A DNA stretch of 64,000 bases from Halichondria panicea (lineage: Eukaryota > Porifera > Demospongiae > Suberitida > Halichondriidae), in the NCBI RefSeq assembly GCF_963675165.1, contig NC_087377.1, positions 12,882,632 to 12,946,631 of the forward strand. Direction: 5' to 3'. The notes beneath the pieces are model-generated. The model was not told the origin of the DNA, searched no databases, and saw nothing but the letters and a program-made list of their open reading frames with translations. This document shows positions 45,474-58,918 of this stretch, piece after piece (positions within the stretch are counted from its first letter, which is position 1; each line of letters begins with the position of its first letter). A program made the position numbers and the translations under genes.

Positions 45474-47051
45474 ATTATACGGACCATTATAATTAACAGT
45501 ACTAGCCCAGTACTACATGTCTGAAAGCCTAAATTCGTGTATTGTGTACCTGCATAAAAAGAATGAGTTATGAAGCTGTTTGGTAAAGATCATTAACGTC
45601 ATAATTGACTATAATTATAGTTGGGTGAGTTGCATGTGATATGGTTCTATAAAGTTGATCTCATGGCACCCCAAATCAACAAGCAGACAACAATTTTACT
45701 GAACACATTTATCACAATTAAATTGGACAATGTTTATAACTGCCCGTATACATTGAATGACGATAAGACCAGATAGGATCATTATAGACATCTGCGATCG
45801 TCGACGTATTTGACCAGCAATATCGTTATGAACGAATACCCCTTTCAGGACATCCAAACCAAACTCTCAGAAGTACTAACAGACCCGCCAGGCCCTACTT
45901 GGCACACCAATATGTTAGACATGCCGTTTCCTATATGCTTGTTTTGAGTTGAGCTAGATCGACAAGTCTATCAGGAGTACATGTGTACACACCTATAGTA
46001 ACACTGTGTTTCCCGTTCTGTTTTAGTCATTCTCAATGATATTTTCTGAAAACTAATAATAATACAATCGATTTGATTCTCATTATAATTATTTGTAAGA
46101 TGATAAATTATGCTGAGCTTAAAATAAGGAATTTTTGTATTCCGTATTTAGTGAGTAAGGGTAAACGTTCGGGGTTTTCGTTGATTAAGCACATACACCG
46201 CGAACATACTAATATCGCATGCATGCATGCACGTCAAAAGGCTATAGTCCAAGGATCTGCAAATTAAAGGTCTTTCCGCAAAAATTTATACCCTCGAAAT
46301 AATTATCTGTTTTTCATAAAACAGTGAAGCCTGCATGGCTGCCTATCGTGCATGATCGCCATATAAACAGGCCATCCTCAATATACAGTCGGGTTAATGA
46401 GCACTAAAGTCTCCATAAAATTATAGTGTGTGTGTTAGCAGGTCACCTCTTTATTACAGCAACTGTTGGTGTGCCCAAGGGTTACATGGTGGCTGCTATA
46501 ACATCATGACACAAGTATGACCCCGTGCGGATTCACCTGCGGTTTGAAGCAGGTGCAATACAGTCACACTGCATGATGAGAAACATAACTGCTTTGCATT
46601 GGACATTGTGGTGTTTCTGTAGGAGAAATTGAATACCTGTCAATTGCAAATGAAAGTAGTCAAAAGAGCTAGAGGAATACAGTTTACGGCCCTGATGTAT
46701 TATGTTTTTTGTTGCACACATTATTCACAAACAAAATCCAAAAATGTGATAATTATAGACAAAATAAGACGTAGACATAAACACAGCACACACAATACAT
46801 ATGATTCTAAGTGTTGTCTTTGCTGACTTTATTAACTGATCCATAATTAAATATTCACCTTCACCATTTTTGCCATGAGAACGTCGACTCATTATGCAAA
46901 ACTTAATGTATTCAAAATAGACATTGATGCTATTATTCCCTATTATGAAAGTATGGACACACAATGGGTGTGGTTGTATTTAGTTTAAGCTTTGCACATG
47001 TCATTTTTTGGATAAAGTCTGTAAATGTAGCTATAGAACAGTTCATAGGAG
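45474..47051. other. Intergenic, conserved between D, E and F
   Basis: Matches 33641-35360 and 53216-55004. Short frames such as the one at 46629 are shared but carry no domain and look non-coding. The block just before the ATG (gggtgtggttgtatttagtt... at about 46970) is kept upstream of D, E and F and may include the promoter. Confidence 0.5.
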
Positions 47052-50002
47052 ATGAGTATGCCAAGTTGCAGCAAGGTAATATTATTTCTGCATGTATAAT
47101 TATATACTCTCATGAATATTAATTGATTGCTTCATCTCTACATGGTATTTTATAGATTATACAATTGGTCCTGACTTCATGGGTACTGCTAGCAAATCAA
47201 CTGGGCAAGTACTTACAGTAGTATACCTGCTATAGATGCCAAATTCATTTAAGGCTTCTGGTATAGATCTATATACTGAGAAAAGTATTACTATCCAGAA
47301 GCAGAGCAAATCCCTTTGGCTTTCATTACTGTTTTTAATAAAAATTGTCCAGATGCTGTGAATGAACATTCTGTTGATGAAGGTGTGCAAACAGTTTGCC
47401 CTGGAGGGTTGGTTTCGCTAATTTGCATTCATGACAATGTTGCTGGTCAACAAACTCACTGGATTGTCAGTGGCTCTCAGCCTTGTGATGAATTTGTAAG
47501 CCACTTCACTGATTCGACTGAAGACATGTGTGGTTCGTTCACTATTACGAGGATAGGTAATACAGTTTCTACATTATACTCAACTATTCAAATACCTGCC
47601 ACTGAAGCACTGGACGGTACTCTGATTGAATGTTTTTCTGGTGGTCTTACATCGTCTCCACAAGTTGGCAACACCACACTGAATGTGATAAGTCAGTGAA
47701 ACAAGAAGATTTCATGCTAGCCACACCATATCAACTTTATATATATAATTATATACTTTCAACTGTTACAGATCTAACTGTGTCTACTGTAACTGACTGG
47801 ATGGCTAACCTGACAGCCAACAGTTTATGTCCTGTTCTGGAGTGGGACCCAGTGGACGCACCATACCAGAGATGTGTCATCGGCTACACTATCAACCTGA
47901 ATGGAACAGTGTACAATACCACAAACACATCTCTATCATTAGCTGGAGAGAGCCTCTCTTACTGTGAGACTCAGACAGTGACTGTGACACCACTCACACT
48001 CAATGGACTCTTATCGCCAGATACCTCAAATATCACTGAGATCAATAGAGGTGCCTGTAATGCGACAGCATTATTGTTCAATTTGGGTGTCACATTATTC
48101 AGATTTGGGGACTCCAGCATTATCTGCCTCCTTCACCATCCATAATGAAGTGCTACTGAAGCTGCAAATAATGGTCCAGGTATGTAGCTATTACATGGCT
48201 ATGAGTGCCACAAGCTGTTTATTGGCCCGGTAGAAGATTGTGGTCAAGGGCCTCTAGCCTGAGAGCATTATCTACTACAAGGACCAATACTGCTTGTCAG
48301 TGGCGGATCCAGACATGCAGGTTCCATGGGTTCCATGGAATCAACACACTGGAGATCAACTTACTAGCTATATAGCTAGCAACTAAGCTTGCATGAATGA
48401 TCGTGATCTGTATAATAGAGTTACGCAATTTACGTGGGCTCTCTAATGTGCATGCTCATTGCTTAGGAAAAGTGATGACCTTTTTTTTTTGTAAATTTTA
48501 GCTGTTTTGTAACCCCCCTCTCAAATTCTTAGATACGTCACAGCTGGTTGCATTTTGACCTCTGAGATCAAATAAAACAGGGTGCCAATATCTACCATAA
48601 TTATGGCATGCACAGTTCAGGTCGTGAACTGTGCCAGTAAGGCGCATATGTCACAACTACTTGTGGCATGCACGAATTGCCATGTAATAACTACTTCGTT
48701 GCCTTGAAAACCAGCATAAAAACCACTTGTTGCATATAGATATGACAGATCTCTACTGATTTTGGTGGCTGGAATTACATAATAACTGCATAGAAACCAG
48801 CATATGCTGCATAGCAAACTTCCCACAGGGACCACAAAAACTTACAAGAGCGTGTCCCTGTATAAAGTAGTAGTTGACAGTTTGGGTGTGAGGAGGTTTC
48901 TCTCTCCAGAGGGCGATTTTATGCGTCAATAGGCAACATAAATATGTAATATTAATTTTGTTGCCATATAATTATTATTGTCCTCTCACAACAGGAAATT
49001 TCAATTGATATTGCACCCATTCGATTATTCGGATACATAACGAGTGGAGAAAATTGTGTTCCTACCAAATCATTTAATGGAAGTTCAGTTGCAATCGATT
49101 TTTCAGACCAATCTCCTGGAGATGCTTACACAGTGTGTGTGATGTTCAGAAACAAGGAATGCTCTGTGTCTGCAATCAATTCCATTACTGTGACTGGTAA
49201 AATGCATAATGCTGGCATATCATTAAATTTATGATTTCGTATCTTTCAGTTCCAGCTACAATGATTACCGTACAAGAAGTTACACCATCGGATACTAACT
49301 ACACGGTTCGTTTGTCCCTCCCCTTCACCAGCTACCCTCCCGGTGACCTGCTCATTATCTCCACCCTCTCTCCCCCTCACTCGGACCCAATCATCCTCCC
49401 CTTTCCCTACACAACCAACCAAGTTACCGTGACTCTCACTGAACTCACTGCTGGAGTCCTCTACACCTACACCATTAGAGTTGTTCTGGCCAGCAACAAA
49501 TCAAATGACGTCGTATCTCCAATCACTGGAGAATTCAGTTTGACAACATTAGGAGATATTACATGGAGGCGAATAACTGGTAGATAGTGAAACAATTGCA
49601 AATAGTATTGTTTACCTCAACAGTATAGTGAATAAGCTAGAGTTTACTAGTAGTTAGCCTGCTATGATAATAATACTCATTACTGTAACTCATGCATTAA
49701 TTCTCAAATGAAAAACATCTATATACACACATGCAGAACCTGTGCGGTCCCTCTCTACTGGTGAAGCAGTGGCAGTCAGTGTGGCAGCTACATTCACTAT
49801 CTCCATAGCGATTGGACTCCTGCTGGGGATGTCTGTAATGTACTGCATTATGTACTACAGGAATAAGGGACACTATGCAGTAAGACAGCGACAGGAGGAA
49901 AGCATTCAACCCACTGTGCCAAGTGGTCCTGTTTACGAAGAAGTTACTCCTATCCAAGAACGAATTGAGCTGAAACCGAATGAAGCATACAGACCAATAT
50001 AA
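47052..50002 (+). CDS. Array receptor E (Ig-FN3-beta-FN3-TM, donor-altered)
   Basis: Exons 47052-47075, 47156-47204, 47353-47691, 47772-48050, 48103-48179, 48995-49196, 49250-49555 and 49737-50002; 1542 nt in frame. Domains are as in B: signal (MSMPSCSK, IIQLVLTSWVLLA), Ig (TVCPGGLVSLIC ... TLIECFSGG), FN3, beta domain, second FN3, helix, tail GPVYEEV ... NEAYRPI. The second exon uses a GC donor (CTGG|GCAAGT). The donor after the second FN3 has changed from GAG|GT to GAG|AT. Read-through would add DITWRRITGR and stop, giving a soluble protein. A GT 24 bases downstream (ACTG|GTAGAT) keeps phase and would add eight residues before the helix. So E may be soluble, membrane-bound or both. The second tail motif is YRPI instead of YGPL. 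Confidence 0.75.
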
Positions 50003-50195
50003 AACTGTACTAGTCTGGAAACCTAAACTCTGTATTTGTGCACCACAATAATTATGTGCGTAAAAAGTAGAAGCACACATAGGAAGTCTGTTTTGCATTG
50101 TTTGGTAAAGATCATTAACATCATAATTGACGTATTGGATCAAGTTGAACGATAAGAACAGATAGGGGGGCGTCAGACATCTGCGACGTTTGACC

Positions 50196-50489
50196 TAGAC
50201 TCGCAAGCCGTCACTGTTGCAGGCGAACAGTAGACTGGTCAAACTCCGTGTTGAGACTCGTGTTGCACAGTCAGCATATCAGAAAATATTTTAAGTGGCT
50301 GCGGTTTTCGTGACGTCAGTATACTGCATGTGATACGTAGAGTTTTCTAGTGAAACGTCACTATCGTTGATCTTGTGGTAACCGCATGCGGTTAGTTGCC
50401 ACAAATATCGTGGCAAACGTTACACGAGTCTCAACACGGAGTTTGACCAGTCTACTGTTCGCCTGCAACAGTGACGGCTTGCGAGTCTA
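50196..50489. mobile_element. 294-base MULE-like MITE with empty site in D flank
   Basis: Terminal repeats of about 69 bases start tagactcgcaagccgtcact. The 9-base duplication cgtttgacc is at 50187-50195 and 50490-50498. The D flank has it once at 37511-37519. Confidence 0.93.
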
Positions 50490-51239
50490 CGTTTGACCAG
50501 CAACAGCATTATGAACAACTGCCCCTTCCAGGCTGGCTCCAGACATCCAAACTCTCAGAAGTACTGACAGACCCTATACTGCATGTGTTGCCCGTTCTGT
50601 TTTACTCGGTATTCTCACAATGATACTTTCTGAAAGCTCACAATTAATGCAATCGATTTGTGATTTTTCCCGACATGTATCTGTAAGATGATATGCTGAG
50701 AGCTCAAAATAAAAATGTTCAGGAATTTGAGTACCGTATACTGTATTATTATAGCGAGTATATTTCGGCGGTAAACGTTAGCGGTTTTCGCAGATAGCAT
50801 GTATCCTACAGATATATAAGTATCGCATGCATGCATGCGCGTTAAAAGGCTATTCCAAGGAAATTGAATCTGCAAAATTCCTTATGGTTTTCTGCAAAAG
50901 TTTATACCCTCGAAATATACCTGCTATACGGTAAGCAGTAAAAATAAAATGACACTTCGATTGTTTAAACAATTGCAACCCTGCACAGTATACGTGTAAC
51001 CCCTCATAGCGGTGTACAAAACAACCATTCAATAAAAGATAACGTTCCACTGTATATAAGGGGAGAGGGTTGGATACACTATTATAGGATTTTCAATACA
51101 AGGTTTTGTTGTATTGCTGATGCAAAGAATAACTTACGCAAAATATGCATTGTAGAGAGTATTAGAGAGAAACATACGCAGCTGTACAACACAGCTATAA
51201 GACTCACCTGACCGCGATGACCTCCTCGGAGTTCCTCTC

Positions 51240-53215
51240 TGACACAGAAGCTATACATGCACTATCGCTCGTAGGGTCGGCTGTACATGTAGTATATCTG
51301 TAGAGGATGTGAACATTTCAATACACCTGTATAATGCTCATAAGAACTGCTGTACATGCATTATGGACTGGGACCAACACCAAAAATAAATTTATAAGAG
51401 ACCCTTCAACTTATATAATTGCTGCTGTTTACTGCATGTTGTCAGTAATAAATACTATAACAGTGAAACCACAATAAAATGCTCTGTTTATTAATTATGA
51501 GCTAGCTAAGGACTCTCTGCATGTGAATAAGGACACTTAACGCTTAGAAATAGAAGCACATAGAAATTACTAAAATCAATTTTACCCAAAACATGTTGCA
51601 TTTTATGCAGCAACATTACTATTAGACAACAACCAAGCTACACACAACCTCTCCATTAATTGATACACCCACTGCATTAGGTACGACCGAGTATACCGTA
51701 TTATAATTATTATAGCTGGTATAATTATTTTTTGGGGGGCAAAGGCAAAACATTCGTGATTGAGCAATATTTAGTCACTTTGTGGATAATATTTTTGTGA
51801 GGTTGCTGCTTGCACTACTGCAGGTAAAGGTAGGCAAGGTCGCTTCATTCATGGGTAAAAATTAATAATTATATTCGTGCAGAGTTCCAATCACGAAAAC
51901 CAAGAATATTTTGTTTCCCGGAAATGACCAGCAAAAATATACGGTACCTCTCTGAGGTGAACATTAGGTTTATTGGTTTCAAGCGCCAATGCATTGATTA
52001 TAATAGCCTATAAGGATGAAAAAATGTATACTGTATAGAAGTGGTGCATGCATAGTTTTCATGCAAATGTCACCAAAAAATGATCATCTGAATCTATAGT
52101 CACACATTTTGCAATTGTGTAAAAACTATACTCATCACTTTTACAGTACTTTTTTTGCCAAATTGTGACAGGCCTGCATGCTAAGAACATAATAACAGGT
52201 ATTTAGTTTTGATGTGATAGCAGAAATCGTTTAACGTTTAATACCAAGCAGTTAGCGTAATTTAACAATCTGTTGAGAGATTCAACACTAACTAATCTTT
52301 TTGCTGAGTATAATAATAGTCATTAATATGCCTGGTGTGGATCAATCAAGGAGAGATCAATAATAACTAAGCATCATTCGGCTGACAAAAATTTTCACGA
52401 GTTTTCACGATAATATAAATAATATCTCAAATAATCCTGAGTGCGGTATAGGGGCAAGATTTTGAGCATGAACAATGAACTTCCCAGACAAAATGACCGT
52501 AAGTTAATATCTGCATGGTAATGAAAAACAGAAGCCTGGCTGCCTATCGTGGTCGCCATATAAACAGGCCATCCTCTATATAATACAGCCAGAATAACAA
52601 GCAGTAAAGTCTCCATAATTATAGTATGTGTTACAGGTCACCTCTTCTTTGCAGCCACTGTTAGTGTGCCCTAGGGTTGCATGGTGGCCGCTAAATTCAT
52701 ATTGACACAAATATGACCCCATACAGGCTCACCTGCGGATTGTGAAGCAGGTGCAACGCTGCATGAGAAACACAACTACAGTGGAACCCATCAGGCTATA
52801 ACGGACACCTTTGGGGAACAATGTTTTGGCCTTTATACAGAGGTGGCCTTTGTTGAGAGGTTGTTTTGTACACGAACTGTTCATTTGGGACCTGGGTGCC
52901 TGGCCAATGTATATACACTCATGCAGAATCTGTGCGGTCCCTCTCTACTGGTGAAGCAATGGCAGTCAGTGTGGCAGCTACATTCACTATTTCCATATAG
53001 CGATTGGACTCTTGCTGGGGATGTCTCTAATTATGCATTATGTAATAATAATTATTATGTAATTATGCATTATGTATTACAGGAATAGGGGTTGCTACAC
53101 AGTAAGACAGCGACAGGAAGAAAGCATTCAACCCACTGTGCCAAGTGGTCCTGTTTACGAAGAAGTTACTCCTATCCAAGAACGAATTGAGCTGAAACTG
53201 AATGAAGCATAATTA
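51240..53215 (+). pseudogene. Array pseudogene C3 (3' part only)
   Basis: Corresponds to 31440-33640 of C1. Ig, FN3 and sushi exons are missing; only the intron sequence and the membrane/tail exon (52928-53215) remain. The tail keeps the GPVYEEV motif and the same NEA-stop ending. The mariner-type MITE is 3'-truncated. Confidence 0.8.
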
Positions 53216-53368
53216 TACGGACCATTATAATTAACAGTACTAACCCAGTACTACATGTCTGAAAGCCTAAATTCGTGTATTGTGTACCTGCATAAAAGGC
53301 AGAGAATGAATGTAAGCTGTTTTGAATTGTTTGGTAAAGATCATTAATTAACGTCATAAAATTGACTA

Positions 53369-53572
53369 CCGTATAGCAGGTAAGTTTCGTGGGGTAAAAA
53401 ATCGTTCAACTCGAGAAATGGTGGTTTTCGTGAGTAAAAATTTCGTTTAGTCTCGTGGCTGCACGGCATTCCTACGTTCCGATAAGCAACGCCTACGTTA
53501 ACATTTCGTGGAGGTCAGCCTGCCCACGAAAATAACAAATATTTTACCCCACGAAAATTACCCGCTATACGG
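53369..53572. mobile_element. 204-base palindromic MITE (same site as 33791)
   Basis: TA-flanked copy at the equivalent place downstream of C3, so it predates the C1/C3 split or was moved with it. Absent downstream of C2. Confidence 0.8.
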
Positions 53573-55004
53573 TATATAGTTGGGTGAGTTGCATGTGATA
53601 TGGTTCTATAAAATTGATCATAGCACCCCAAATCAACAAGCAGACAACAATTTTACTAATGAATTATTATCACAATTAATTTTGTTAAATTAGACAATGT
53701 TTATAACTGCCCGTATACATTGAATGACGATAAGACCAGATAGGAGCATTAGACATCTGCGATGTATTTGACCAGCAATATCATTATGAACGAATACCCC
53801 TTTCAGGACATCCAAAACCAAACTCTCAGAAGTACTAACAGACCCGCCAGGCCCTACTTGGCACACCAATATGTTAGACATGCCGTTTCCTATATATGCT
53901 TGTTTTGAGTTGAGCTAGATCGACAAGTCTATCAGGAGTACATGTGTATACACACCTATATAGTAACACTGTGTTTCCCGTTCTGTTTTAGTCATTCTCA
54001 ATGATATTTTCTGAAAGCTAATAATGCAATCGATTTGATTCTCATTATAATTATTTGTAAGATGATATGCTGAGCTTAAAATAAGTATTCCGTATTTAGT
54101 GAGTAAGGGTAAACATTCGGGGTTTTCGTTGATTAAGCACATACACCGCGAACATACTAATATCGCATGCATGCATGCACGTCAAAAGTCCAAGGATCTG
54201 CAAATTAAAGGTCTTTCCACAAAAGTTTATACCCTCGAAATACTTATCTGTTTTTCATAAAACAGTGAAGCTTGCATGGCTGCCTATCATGCATGATTGC
54301 CACATAAGCAGGCCATCCTCAATATGCAGCCAGGTTAATGAGCACTAAAGTCTCCATACAATTATAGTGTGTGTGTTAGCAGGTCACCTCTTTATTACAG
54401 CAACTGTTGGTGTGCCCAAGGGTTACATGGTGGCTGCTATAACATCATGACACAAATATGACCCCGTGCGGATTCACCTGCGGTTTGAAGTAGGTGCAAC
54501 ACACTCACACTGCATGATGAGAAACATAACTGCTTTGCATTGGACATTGTGGTGTTTCTGTAGGAGAAATTGAATACCTGTCAATTGCAAATGAAAGTAG
54601 TCAAAAGAGCTAGAGGAATACAGTTTACAAAGCTCTTATTAGGCCCTGATGTATATTATGCTTTTTGTTGTACACATTATTCACAAACAAAATCCAAAAA
54701 TGTGATAATTATAGACAAAATAAGACGTAGACATAAACACAGCACACACAATACATATGATTCTAAGTGTTGTCGTTGCTGACTTTATTAACTGATCCAT
54801 AATTAAATATTCACCTTCACCATTTTTGCCATGAGAATGTCGACTCGTTATGCAAAACTTAATGTATTCAAAATAGACATTGATGCCTATTATTGAAAGT
54901 AGACTATGGACACACAATGGGTGTGGTTGTATTTAGTTTAAGCTTTGCACATGTCATTTTTTGGATAAAGTCTGTAAATTTAGCTATAGAACAGTTCATA
55001 GGAG

Positions 55005-58000
55005 ATGAGTATGCCAAGTTGCAGCAAGGTAATATATTTCTGCATGTATAATTATATACTCTCTTGAGATTGCTTCATCTCTACATGGTATTTTATAGAT
55101 TATACAATTGGTCCTGACTTCATGGGTACTGCTAGCAAATCAACTGGGTAAGTACTTACAGTAGTATACCTGCTATAGATGCCAGATTCATTTAAGGCTT
55201 CTGGTATAGATCTATATGTAAATATACTGAGAAAAGTATTACTATCCAGAAGCAGAGCAAATCTCTTCGGCTTTTACTATCTGTTTTTAATAAATTGTCC
55301 AGATGCCGTGAATGAACATTCTGTTGATGAAGGTGTGCAAACAGTTTGCCCTGGAGAGTTGGTTTCGCTAATTTGCATTCATGACAATGTTGCTGGTCAA
55401 CTAACTCGCTGGATTGTCAGTGGCTCTCAGCCGTGTGATGAATTTGTGGCCCACTTCACTGATTCGACTGAAGACATGTGTGGTTTGTTCACTATTACGA
55501 GGATAGGTAATACAGTTTCTACATTATACTCAACTATTCAAATACCTGTCACTGAGGCACTGCATGGATGGTACTCTAATTGAATGTTTTTTTGGTGGTC
55601 TTACATCGTCTCCACAAGTTGGCAACACCACACTGAATGTGATAAGTCAGTGAAACAACAAGATTTCATGCTAGCCACACCATATCAACTTTATATATAT
55701 ACTTTCAACTGTTACAGATCTAACTGTGTCTACTGTAACTGACTGGATGGCTAACCTGAGAACCAACAGTTTATGTCCTGTTCTGGAGTGGGACCCAGTG
55801 GACCAACCTTACCAGAGATGTGTCATCGGCTACACTATCAACCTGAATGGAACAGTGTACAATACCACAAACACATCTCTATCATTAGCTGGAGAGAGCC
55901 TCTCTTACTGTGAGACTCACACAGTGACTGTGACACCACTCACAATCAATGGACTCTTATCGCCAGATACCTCAAATATCACTGAGATCAATAGAGGTGC
56001 CTGTAATGCGACAGCATTATTGTTCAATTTGGGTGTCACATTATTCAGATTTTGGGACTCCAGCATTATCTGCCTCCTTCACCATCCATAATGAAGTGCT
56101 ACTGAAGCTGCAAATAATGGTCCAGGTATGTAGCTATTACATGGCTATGAGTGCCACAAGCTGTTTATTGGCATGGTAGAAGATTGTGGTCAAGGGCCTC
56201 TAGCCTGAGAGCATTATCTACTACAAGGACCAATACTGCTTGTCAGTGGCGGATCTAGACATGCAGGTTCCATGGGTTCCATGGAATCAACACACTGGAG
56301 ATCAACTTACTAGCTATAGCTAGCAACTAAGCTTGCATGAATGATCGTGATCTGTATAATAGAGTTACGCAATTTACGTGGGCTCTCTAATGCGCATGCT
56401 CATTGCTTAGGAAAAGTGATGACCTTTTTTTTGTAAATTTTAGCTGTTTTGTAACCCCCCTCTCAAATTCTTAGATACGTCACAGCTGGTTGCATTTTGA
56501 CCTCTGAGATCAAATAAAACAGGGTGCCAATATCTGCCATAATTATGGCATGCACAGTTCAGGTGGTGAACTGTGCCAGTATGGCGCATATGTCACAACT
56601 ACTTGTGGCATGCACGAATTGCCATGTAAAAACTACTTCATTGCCTTGAAAACCAGCATAAAAACCACTTGTTGCATATAGATATGACAAATCTCTACTG
56701 ATTTTGGTGGCTGGAATTACGTAATAACTGCATAGAAACCAGCATATGCTGCATAGCAAACTTCCCACAGGGACCACAAAAACTTACAAGAGCGTGTCCC
56801 TGTATAAAAGTAGTAGTTGACAGTTTGGGTGAGGGGGTTTCTCTCTCCAGAGGGCGATTTTATGTGTCAATAATATGTAATATTAATTTTGTTGCCATAT
56901 AATTATTATTGTCCTCACAATAGGAAATTTCAATTGATACTGCACCCATTCGAATGTTCGGATACATAACGAGTGGAGAAAATTGTGTTCCTACCAAATC
57001 GTTTAATGGAAGTTCAGTTGCAATCGATTTCTCAGACCAATCTCCTGGAGATGCTTACACAGTGTGTGTGATGTTCAGAAACAAGGAATGCTATGTGTCT
57101 GCAATCAATTCCATTACTGTGACTGGTAAAATGCATAATGCTGGTATGTCATTAAATTTATGATTTCGTATCTTTCAGTTCCAGCTACAGTAATTACTGT
57201 ACAAGAAGTTACACCATCGGATACTAACTACACGGTTCGTTTGTCCCTCCCCTTCACCAGCTACCCTCCCGGTGACCTGTTCATTGTCTCCACCCTCTCT
57301 CCCCCTCACTCGGACCCAAACACCCTCACCTTCCCCTCCAATACCAACCAAGTCATGGTGACCTTCACTGAACTCACTGCTGGAGTCCTCTACACCTACA
57401 CCATTAGAGTTGTTCTGGCCAGCAACAAATCAAATGACGTCGTATCTCCAGTCACTGGAGAATTCAGTTTGACAACATTAGGAGGTATTACATGGAGGCG
57501 AATAACTGGTAGATAGTGAAACAATTGCAAATAGTATTGTTTACTTCAACAGTATAATGAATAAGCTAGACGTGTTTACTAGTAGTTGTACTATGGTTGC
57601 ACCAAAGATCAAAGGCTTCAGTTGTAGTTTATACTACTTATACAACCTGTCTGACCACAGCCATGGTATTATGGCAGTTATACCCTAGTGTATAACTGCC
57701 ATATACCATGGCTGTGGTCAAACTACATGTACAGCTAGAACTGAATACAGTATCCCACCTTTGCAACAAAATTGACACACTGTTTCAATTAAAACAATGA
57801 CACACTACTCAATTCAATCAATATTAGCAATATTAGAGTTAGAGAGAATTCAATACAAAACAGACTACTATACTAATGATTTTAGTCAACATAAAAAGAG
57901 CCAAGTTCGAGCGATGAATAGTTCCAAAAAGGAGGCAAATTTGGAAGAACTCCGTGATCGTGAATCGAACGATACTGGTTTGTTTGTGTTGCTTTTTTTC

Positions 58001-58918
58001 AACTTTCAACATTGGTTGTCACAACCTGCTTATTACATTGCTGCATGGGACCAGGAGCAGTAAGAAGGGTCCAGACTGCCAAGTGTTTCTCAGACTAAAG
58101 AGACTGCACTGCACTGGGCCAGTACAGTAGGCTTGTGGAATGATATTTTGGGGTACATTTGCACTCTTTGTAGACAAGTAGCACCAGTGTACTTTCTTGA
58201 AGTGCCTTCTATAAAGATGCAGAAACACAGCCTTCACAATTGCTTGCTTGAATCATAGACGCTTGATTGAATCAGCCATCGCTTTTTAAAAAAATAGCAA
58301 ATTCATTGCATAGCTATAGCAACAGTGACGTCAAACAGTAGTTATAAGCATATTCATTGAAGAAGCATGACAGGAAGTAGCTAAACATAGTAGTACAGTT
58401 CTAAACATAGTACAAGCCAGTTAAACTATGGCCTCTCGTGGTATATTTGCTTTACACGCTCGAGTAATCAGATAAACCAGCTCGGCTGCGCCTCGTGGTT
58501 TATCAGATTACTCTCGCGTGTAAATCAAATATACCACTCGAGGCCATTGCTTAGCCCGCTATGATATATATACTCATTACTGTAACTCATGCATTAATTC
58601 TCAAATGAAAAACATGTATAATACACTCATGCAGAGTACACTCATGCAGAATCTGTGCGGTCCCTCTCTACTGGTGAAGCAGTGGCAGTCAGTGTGGCAG
58701 CTACATTCATTATTTCCATAGCGGTTGGAATCCTGTTGGGGATGTCTGTAATGTACTGCATTATGTATTTCAGGAATAGGGGACGCTACGCAGTAAGACA
58801 GCATCAGGAGGAAAGCATTCAACCCACTGTGCCAAGTGGTCCTGTTTATGAAGAGGTTACTCCTATCCAAGATGGAATTGAGCTGAAACTGAATGAAGCA
58901 TACGGACCGTTATCCTAG
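55005..58918 (+). pseudogene. Array receptor F, one 4-base frameshift in Ig exon
   Basis: Exons 55005-55028, 55099-55147, 55303-55645, 55718-55996, 56049-56125, 56924-57125, 57179-57484 and 58650-58918. All junctions are canonical or as in E. The only obvious lesion is CATG inserted at 55563-55566 in the Ig exon, which gives ALHGWYSN-stop. The other exons total a whole number of codons once those four bases are discounted, and their protein is close to E. The donor after the second FN3 is intact (GAG|GTATTA). The tail is GPVYEEV ... NEAYGPL. A 0.97-kb insertion lies in the last intron, and two acceptors 15 bases apart precede the last exon. It could be a very recent null allele. Confidence 0.82.
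57590..58552. other. Insertion in last intron of F, with two hairpins
   Basis: Sequence between gtttactagtagttg and cttagcccgctatg that E lacks (E reads straight across at about 49655). It includes near-perfect hairpins at 57652-57720 (tgaccacagccatggta arms) and 58428-58547 (atggcctctcgtggtatat arms). A frame of 88 codons at 57797 has no recognisable domain. Probably one or more nested non-autonomous elements. Confidence 0.6.

Noticed and set aside
46629-46826. Frame repeated at 34959 and 54570
   Set aside because: Present in three copies only because the flank is duplicated; indels shift the end in each copy and there is no domain or proper start.
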